Below are positions 55,907-64,000 of a DNA stretch of 64,000 bases, one piece after another (position 1 is the stretch's first letter; each line of letters begins with the position of its first letter). Position numbers and translations under genes: made by a program. Origin of the DNA: Psettodes erumei (Eukaryota; Chordata; Actinopteri; Pleuronectiformes; Psettodidae). The DNA is taken from positions 257,501-321,500 of the forward strand of contig JAFBJZ010000641.1 in NCBI GenBank assembly GCA_016785225.1, written 5' to 3'. Under the pieces are notes generated by a model that made no database searches, had not been told where the DNA came from, and saw only the letters and a list, made by a program, of their open reading frames with translations.

Positions 55907-58900
55907 TAAACATTGAAATGGAGATGAAGGCGCTCATCTCAGAAACATGCGTGAAATAATCCCCAGACTGGATTAATTGCGATTTTACATCTTTTTATCG
56001 TGTTTGAGACTAATGGAGACCACCTGCGCTAGTTTATCCCAAACTTTGGAAGTGTGCGGAATTCCCTGTGGTCCAGTTAAAGGTGCCGGGTGGGGCGGAG
56101 GTCAGCGCTCTGGGCAGACCAGGTTTCTTTGTGGCGCCTCTTGCTCGGTCTTCTTCATTTTGGAAAAGCCGGAGATTGGTCCGGACGCTGAACCCTGAAG
56201 TTTTTTGGGAAACCTGTTTTTCCTAACGTGCGGATCATTTTGTCTTCCTGTAACGCGAAGGTCAAAGGTCACAGGCGCCTTTGCGAGAGGCCCGAGCCCT
56301 GCGCTCGCTGAGGCGGGAACGCTCCGGATCGCGGGTCGTTCCCGCGGCCCCTCGGCCCTCCGTCGGCGCCGCTTCCGAGCGTTCCCGGCGTCCCGGGGGA
56401 ATCGAACTGGCAGCCGACCAACCAACCGGGCCCGCGGCCCGTTTCTCCGCCTGCTCACAGGTACCGACGTAGCCGACGGTGCAAACCGCCATCTGAGAGT
56501 TTTTGTTGTTTTTTTTCTCCCCTTTCCCGCCGCGTTCTTCCGGGCCTCTGATCCGGAGACTCGGCTACCTGGTGGGATTTCCAAACGGCTGGGAGCAGAC
56601 AAAATAACCTCCACCTAACAAAACAACACCCGCCCTCGCCCTCCGACAAAGAACAACAGCAGAGAAGAAAAAAAAAAGGAACGCGGGGTCTAACCGGCAG
56701 TGAAGGCAATTTGTCGCCGGCGCTCCCCCTTCGCTCCCGCGCCATCCAGATTTCCCATAAGGAATGTGCCGCGGCATAATTCATCACCGTACGGCAAACC
56801 GCTCGTTCCGCCGGTGAAATATGAGTCGGAGCGGGGAAGGCGTTTTCACGCGGTAGCTGCGCTGAATGGGGTATTATTTTGGCAAGCTCCCACAAGATCC
56901 TCCTTCCTGTTTTTTTTTTTTTTTGCCTCTCGCTGCGTTCGCAACACGCTGTTTATCAAACGTCTCTAGACACGAGAGGCGCACAATAAACATCAACTGA
57001 CGGATTACAAGCTTTGATTTCCGGCGTATTACGGCGTCCCATAAAGAAGGTGCGGCGAGGAAAACGCGGCGATCCATCACGTTATAATAACGCGCCCGTT
57101 TTTATGAAGACGGAGGACGAGCGGGGCGTACCTGCGTGCGAGCGGCGGGGCTGAACGATGGCGTTCTCGCTCGGGGGGGGCGGGCGGTTGAGTGACGTTC
57201 CCCGCTAATTAGCTTCCTCAACCGGTTCGGCGTAAACGTTTTCTGGGAAACGCCCAACACAAGTGGCGTCGGGAGGAAGTGACGCACGTTTCTTTATTTT
57301 TTCCCCAAAATACCCGCAGGGAATCCGGCTTCCTGGCGGTCCGGCCAGAGGGGGGCGGGGCCTCACGCCTGGACCCGCCGCGGGGGGAATTAAGGGCGAA
57401 CATCAGCCGCCTTCACGGCGTCAGCAGCCTCTCGTCCTCTGAGCCATTTTTCTCTTTACACTGCGAAGTTTAGGTGGTGGTGGGTGGTGGGGGCATTTAA
57501 TGCACAGTAAACAACTAAAGCACTTCAAGCCTTTAAATCCCGACAGGAGGGAGAGGGAGGGAGGGGGGAGTCGGATAGAGAGAGATGTGATGAGGGCGGG
57601 GGCGGCGGCGGCGAGAAAGAGTCTCTTTCCCAGTGGGAGATGACAAATGCCGTACGTCCTGAGCGCAGCGCTTGTGTTAATCCTCGCCGGGTCCCGGCAG
57701 GCCCACATCCGACTCTCCGACCTCCCACCCGCCCCCCGGTGGAGGCGTGGGGGGGGGGATCAGTCTTAGCGGAGGTCGGGCCTTTCGGAGCGCCGCTCTT
57801 GTTTTTAGGGAGGAAAGCTAGAGACGACGCCGCCGCCGCCGCTCGAAGGAGACGCCGGAGGTTTCACCCCGGCGAGAAACCCGATTCCGCCCTCTCGGGT
57901 TTTTTTCCCGAGAGAAGGCGGGTCATTATTTTAACGACCGCGAGAGGTCACTCGGCGGGAGAATGCGAAACCCGCGGTCGTTTTGGGGCGTTTTGCGAAA
58001 TGAGAGGTGCGGTGCTTTTTCCGCGGCGAGGACGATCTCGGGCGAACTCGAGAACCATGAAGGTTTTTTTTTTCCCCGTTTTCTATGACATCCATCTGCG
58101 TGGACGGCTCCCGAATGCAGGACGTTCCCAGTGAGTCTCTCGGAAACTGATCGGAGGAGTTGGCGAACGTGCGTGCGGTCCCAAACCGGCTCCAGAATCC
58201 GTTTTTTTTTTCCCATTTGTGCGTATCATCACCGCGCAGGATTCCTGGTTTCTGGAGTTCAGCCGGTCCCGGATCACCTGGAGGAGCCGGGAACGTTTTT
58301 TTCCTCCCATCGCTAAAACGGGGTCGAAGGTTCACGCGTATCACCTGCGTATTTCACCCCTCAATCATTTTTTTTTCCGCCGCCGCCCTCTTTACGGACG
58401 GCGAGTGATAAAAATGCAAAACGAGCTGAAAAATTGGTAATTAATCCGCCGTGGGTGACACCGGCGGAGGCATTACCCGACCCCGTTTGTCTGGCTAACA
58501 TTAAGGGGCTAATTTTCAAAATCCGGCGTGCAGTCAATTTCCCAGGATGCCTCGGGGGGGGGGGGGTGGTAAAAGGTAGGGAATGACAGGAGGGGCTAAT
58601 TTTACCCGCCTTATTTACCCCTATGCATCATCCGGCGGCTCCCGTCTGACACGAGTGACGGCGGGATTGAAATTAGACCGGCCGCGGACGGCGTCGAGAA
58701 TTTATGATGCCCCCCCCCCGCTGTTTGTTTGTTTGTTTGTTTGTTCAGCGTGTGTGTGTGTGTGTGTGTGTGTGCGGTGAATACATCAGAGAAGAAGAAG
58801 AAGAGAGGAGGCACACAGAAAACCTGGGGAAATACATCTTTTTAATAACAGTCAGTGAGGTTAATGCAGCTTACCTTGGAGTGCCGGGAGGAGGAGGGGG

Positions 58901-59460
58901 AGGTGGAGGGAGGTGGAGGAGGAGGAGGAGGAGGAGGAGGAGGTGAGGAAAGTGGTTGTTGTCGTTTTGGGGGGGAGGGGGGGGTTATTTGACAGACGGC
59001 GCACAAAGTGGAGTTTACCTACACAGGAGTCAGGCCTCTGTGTCTGATCGCTATTTGTTGTACAGAAGAAGAAGGGGAGGGGGAGGGGGAGGGGGGAGGT
59101 GAGGAAAAAGAAGAAGAAGAAGAAAAAAAATCAAACTCTTAATACTATTGTGCGCCCATAACCATCTGTCACAGCTCGCCTGGAGATGAGACCGAGATTA
59201 GGAGGAATAAACGTCGGGGCCGCGGAGCATCGGTAAAGCCTTCAGGGCAACAACAACAAGAACGAGGGGGGGGGGCGTACAAGAAGAAGAAGAAGAAGAA
59301 GAAGGTGGAGGGGGCGTTAGAAGAGAAACGAGCCGAAAAATAAAACTCAGGGGGGACATTCTAATTCTGAGGCAGTCATGGATTACAGATTGTAACCTGC
59401 GCTGACAACGTTGGGGGGGGGGGGGCAATATCACAGCGAGGCTTGGAGGGGGTCCTCTCG

Positions 59461-59540
59461 ATGATGATGTTGACGGCGGCGGCGATGATGATGATGATGA
59501 TGATGATAGCCGGAGCGGTGGCGGCGGCGATGATGATGAC
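59461..59540. repeat. GATG/GCG triplet-rich tract
   Basis: Interleaved (GAT)n and (GCG)n triplets. On the minus strand they read as His/Arg-rich low-complexity peptide, not a gene. Confidence 0.85.
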
Positions 59541-60163
59541 GGCGGTAATGACGGCACTCGCACGGTTTCATCTTGCGTTGCTTCAAACAGAAATGAAAAG
59601 GCAGCGGTTGGGAAGGGGGGGGGGGGGGAGAGTGTGGGGGGGGGGGGTGAAAGGAAATAGTGTCTTCTTCTCCCCCCCCAACCCGGAATGCCGAGGGCTT
59701 AAGGAAAGGCATTTGGTGGCTCCTGAGGCATCCGCGGATCTCCCCTCCTTAAATTTACCGTGAAGGTTCTTAGACTCTCCATTCAGGCAGGATATTCTGC
59801 TTTATTGCTTTTACAGAAAAAATAAAAAAATAAAAAAATAAAAAAAACTCACAAAAGTACAGCGTCACCGAAGAATACTGCACAGAAAGAAATACAAATA
59901 TATTTATACACATGTATTTTATTGTGTACAAATGTGACACAGGAAGCAGCAGTTTTTATTGTCGTATGTATAAAAAGAAAAACCACTTGGTATCTTCCAC
60001 GATGACCTCACCTCGTCACTTCCTGGTTTTATCTTCACTTCCTGCTTCAGCTGAAACTACACAAACGATCGATCAGGTCATCGCTTGTGTTGTACGTGTG
60101 CGCTCTCCAGGTTGTCGTGACTCTTCTTCTGTGGTGCCTGTTTGTAGATTTGAAGGTCAGCTG

Positions 60164-60165
<2 letters not shown>

Positions 60166-60217
<52 letters not shown>
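60166..60217. repeat. (GT)n microsatellite, 52 bp
   Basis: A pure dinucleotide array. Confidence 0.96.
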
Positions 60218-60218
<1 letters not shown>

Positions 60219-60676
60219 TGATATGGACATACACCAGGAGAGCAGCAGTTTGTGCGTTTTGTGAACTTGGGACGCGAAGAGCGAGGGGCGGGGTCGACCC
60301 CCCCGCCACCGAAGGATGACGCGTCCCCGTCCCGAGGCCGCGAGGCTGAGTCAGACCCCCCCCCCTCGGCCAGGCAGGGGTGCGGTCACGAAGGAACAAA
60401 CGTCCTTCTTGTCTCCGCCCTACCCACAATTCCTTGCGTTTTGGGGGGGGGGTCATTTTTTTCTGCAGCGATGCTTTCCTGTCTCGAACCGCAGCGTGTG
60501 TGTGTGTGTGTGTTCGGCTGCCCTTCCCACTGCCCTTGTCATACTGGTCCCAGTGCTGGGGGGCTCGTTGCTGGTTGGACAGCTCGGGTCAAGGCCCCCC
60601 CGCCCTCCCCGCACCCTCCCCACCCTGATCTGACCGACGGGCTGTCACGTCAACAACCCGACCGCTGGCCGAGTCT

Positions 60677-60715
<39 letters not shown>

Positions 60716-60728
60716 GTCCAATGACAAG

Positions 60729-60769
<41 letters not shown>

Positions 60770-61412
60770 CCCCCCCGCCCCCCCGCAGACTGACAGTGAG
60801 GTTTATTGCTGCTAATACACGCAGCTGTAAAGGCAGAGCCGCAGCATCCTAATGGGGAAATGGACTCATTTCCTAACGCCATGAGGACGAGGGCGCGGCG
60901 TCCAACACGCCCATATTTGGGCAAACGGGGGCGGCTAATCTGGCCGACCTCCTCCCTATTGGCGGAGCATCCGTCTTCCAGTTTGTCAAAGTTTTTTTTT
61001 TTTACTGTTTCTTCTGCGGCACAGGAAGTGATGAGATTAATAAATATCCCGGAATATTCCCTGAGATTCCTCTGTCTTTAAAAAAGTTCCAGCCAACCTG
61101 CAGATTCCCCGTTCTCCCTCCTCGTTTTCCCTCCTGTTTTATTAACCGGACCGCGGCCGCGCGTTGGAAACGCTATTTTCGGGACTTTTTTTTTTCCTTC
61201 TTCTTCTTCTCTTCATTAAAGCCATTAGCGTTGCATGAAGCCGCGCGGCGTCCTCGCGCTAATTAGGTGTCTATATTTTTCTATATCTCGTTATTGGATT
61301 TATTTTATATTGTGCTTAATAGTAAATAGTGTTTGAATTTTAAAACACACCTCTTGGGTACAACATAAAGGGGAATTTTTAATCTCATTTTCTGTAAATG
61401 AAAGGACCCGGT

Positions 61413-61451
<39 letters not shown>

Positions 61452-62115
61452 CCCTCCCCAATTTTGCCGAATGTGTCTTAATGAGTTTGCAGGTTTCTTA
61501 AGCAGATACACACACTGATTATACTTTTATATATTTTCTCGTGCGCGCCGCCGTGTCTCCTCCCCACTCTGGTCGCAGCAGGAGTCGGGTCGAAAAAAAA
61601 AATCATCACACACACACACACACACACACAAAAAAATAGAAGAAGAAGGAGAGGGACGCTGGTGGGAGGAGGAGGGGGTTAGTTGATGATGGCGCCTGCC
61701 AGTTGCCTCGGCAACCTTTTTCTTTATTTTATTTATTTTCCCATTATTTATTCCCGCGGCCCCGGTGATGAGGCGCGCTAATGTAGCGCGCCGCCTCTAC
61801 CTGCTGACGGGCGAGGGACTCGTCTCCCTGCGTTTCAGCCCGGCGTGACAATTAAGACCTGGGCGACTGTAGCCAGGGGTTAATACCGCTCATTAAAAGA
61901 ACTAGGTCATTAGCAAAGAATCAAGGCTCTTAAGGCGGCGGGGGATGTCGGGTGGAGGAGGAGGAGGAGGTGGTGGTGGTGTGATGGAGAGGAGCAGGAG
62001 GAAGAGGAGGAGGAGGAGGAGGAGGAGGAGGCAGCAGCAGCGGTGAAGTAAACTCTGCATCTGAGTGAACACGCGGCCCCTTACATTAATTAACCTCCCT
62101 TTTTCCTTGTTGGGG

Positions 62116-62149
<34 letters not shown>

Positions 62150-62341
62150 TGGGAGGGGGGGGGGGGGTTTCAGCAAAAAAAAAAAAAAAAAAAAATCCTC
62201 TGTTATCATATATGCACATGGCTGTACACCAATTAACTGCAGGAGGGGAAAAAAGAGAAAGAAAGCTAGTTTACAGTCCTCCCTGTGGTCGCCCCGTGTT
62301 CCTGTGTGAGCCCGAGTTACATTATTTCAGGGAGATGAAGG

Positions 62342-62383
<42 letters not shown>

Positions 62384-63059
62384 TGAGTAAAAAGGGTATT
62401 AAAATTAAGGAGGGGAATCATGGCAGGAATCAGCCTTTGCTCCACCACAGGGGGAAAGGAGCAAATAAAAGCCGCGGAAATGAAAATAAATAAGCTTTGG
62501 CTAATACCCTCACCTTAAGGAGCCCGGGCTGAACCGCGGCCCGCCCGCTAATTTGTTTGCGGACTTTTATTATTAAGCTGTTACGTGCGCTGTTTGACCT
62601 TCAGCGAGGAGAAGGTTAGTTTTTTTTTTTTGGTTTTTAATCCAAAGAAATTAGAAATTATTAGCATCGGAGCCGAGTCTGTGCGGTCGCACCTGATCCG
62701 GTATCAAATCGTGGCGCGTCTTACCTCGGGAGCGTCTGCGTCGTCATGGTTACGCGCCATCCGCCCCACGCGTAGGCGGCGGTGTTAACGTGTGAGCATA
62801 TACATGTGTGTAATTGTTTTTGCTACACACACCTGTCCTGTCCTGGTGTTGTCAGACGTAATCTGGGATTTTTTTTTGGGGATGAAAAAGAGTTGTGTTG
62901 ATCCACAGAAGGATCGTTTGTTTTTTTTTATTTCCTGCTTTTAAACTTTAATCTATCGCGTTTTTTTTTCCTTTCAAAAAGGTGGACGTCTCCATTTCGT
63001 TTCCCCACGACAGAGAGCGACGCGGGGAAAAAAAAAAGGAAAATTGGAGGGGGTGGATT

Positions 63060-63250
63060 AGCCTTAATGTCGGGCCCGTGCGACAGTGTTTTTATCTGCT
63101 AATTTCTCAAGCGTCATAATGAGACGGTGCCCGGCGATGGAGCGATTTGAATTTAAATGATATAATACTTGAGATAGCCCTAATTCACCCATACATATTT
63201 AATCTGACACATTATCTCGCCGCTGTGACGCCCTGATATGATATGACAGC
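63060..63250. promoter_or_regulatory. candidate conserved non-coding element near the window end
   Basis: An AT-rich, repeat-free island with CTAATTTC, GTCATAATGAGA, GATTTGAATTTAAATGATAT and CCTAATTCACC words. It resembles the other candidate elements and is called by texture only. Confidence 0.35.
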
Positions 63251-64000
63251 TTGTCCGCGGCGCCGGCAGGAAGTAAAGGAGGAGGAGGGAGGAGGAGGAG
63301 GAGGAGGAGGAGGAGGAGGCTGCATTTCTTTTTTGTTAAAAAATGAAAAGGTGGAGGAGAATTCGCTCTGTGCAATCAGAGCCACTTTAGCGAGTCCGTC
63401 CGTCTTCCGGGGATCGCCATAATCCCCGCTAATTTACGGGATTAATCTCAGACGGTGTGCGACGCCGTACACGCCCCAGGATTCTCTCCCCCCGTGTTTA
63501 CATCCGCCCCGGCTCCCGATTTCCTCTCCCGGAACGCCGCACGTCGCGGTCCGTTTGACACTCGGGTCGTCGTTCCGCTTCCTCGGACTCGCAGGTTCGG
63601 AGCGTTTTAATCTCCTACGTGTCACGAGTATTCCGCGGCAGCCGGGATTAGCGCACGTTATGTCATGCGTTTGTGGCGTGTTCGACAGGAAGTGGGGAAA
63701 AAAAAAAAAGAGACTCTTTAAAAGTCACTTGCTTCATTTGTCTCGAGGACGTTTTCGTCGCTCCGGGGCCGGAAAAAAAAAAACGGGAAAATCTTCCGCC
63801 AGGTTGTTGACGACGACGACAACACGCGACGTGTTTTTCCTCCGGCTCGGCGAAAGTCCCGCCGTTCGGACACGTGCACCGGCACATATCAAACGCCATC
63901 ATTAGTCCACTTTCTTCTTCTTCTTCAGCTGCTGCCAAATGCAGCCGCGCTCTGAAGCCAATAATTAGCTTTCCTGTCACTCCGCCCCCCCACCTGCCCC

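Larger units (their letters stand above)
52621..64000. other. intergenic stretch to the window end
   Basis: No gene was recognised. It holds (GT)n at about 52757-52785, 52947-52983, 55874-55904, 60166-60217, 62118-62148 and 62342-62381; (CA)n at 54232-54276, about 60680-60709, 60733-60766 and 61414-61447; GGA/GAA/GAT triplet arrays (58911-58941, 59280-59303, 59480-59508, 62009-62031, 63275-63319); and G runs near 59070-59098 and 59617-59649. CpG-rich, high-GC segments (53700-57900) give long but featureless frames. AT-rich islands at 61840-61930, 62382-62520 and 63060-63250 may be regulatory. Confidence 0.6.

Noticed and set aside
56102..56614. 170-codon minus-strand frame and its 137-codon + strand partner
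   Set aside because: Both strands are open over the same CpG-rich DNA, which is a composition effect; the products are Arg/Pro-rich without domain features.

Overview
The window is vertebrate nuclear DNA, almost certainly from a teleost fish. It holds a multi-exon gene with GT-AG introns, very dense (CA)n/(GT)n microsatellites (pure runs up to 89 bp), CpG-rich unmethylated-looking segments, and a relic that resembles a repeat I recall from spiny-rayed fish genomes. The species cannot be named from the sequence.

Positions 1-25125 carry one recognisable gene on the + strand: zeb2 (SIP1), the zinc-finger E-box-binding repressor. Eight coding exons are present and match vertebrate ZEB2 exons 3-10 in order, in size and in splice phase (1,1,1,0,1,0,1). 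They encode about 1203 residues: the acidic N-terminal region, zinc fingers 1-4, the SMAD-binding region, a central finger, the homeodomain-like segment, three CtBP-type motifs and C-terminal fingers 5-7. Exon 1 and the start-codon exon were not found, so positions 1-7354 are read as the end of intron 2. The 3' UTR runs to an AATAAA at 25099 and carries miR-200-family seed matches. ZEB2 rather than ZEB1 is supported by the YMSGLDDMTD segment of exon 9, the PEAPEELSRLGTPEA segment of exon 5 and the long exon 8. I cannot tell whether it is zeb2a or zeb2b.

Two oddities lie in exon 8. First, the reading frame shifts at a run of four C (18577-18580); one missing base separates two halves that are both well conserved. 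Second, reading through the exon 8 donor stays open for 75 codons and stops at a TAA lying inside an AATAAA, which is what a truncated intronic-polyadenylation isoform would look like.

Positions 25126-64000 (about 39 kb) contain no protein gene that I recognise. They hold microsatellites, homopolymer and G-rich tracts, AT-rich islands with POU-octamer and homeodomain-like words that look like conserved non-coding enhancers, a diverged tandem duplication (36404-37220), and several short segments with good splice-site architecture that might belong to a non-coding transcript. This fits the long regulatory domain expected around a developmental regulator such as zeb2, but conservation could not be tested here.
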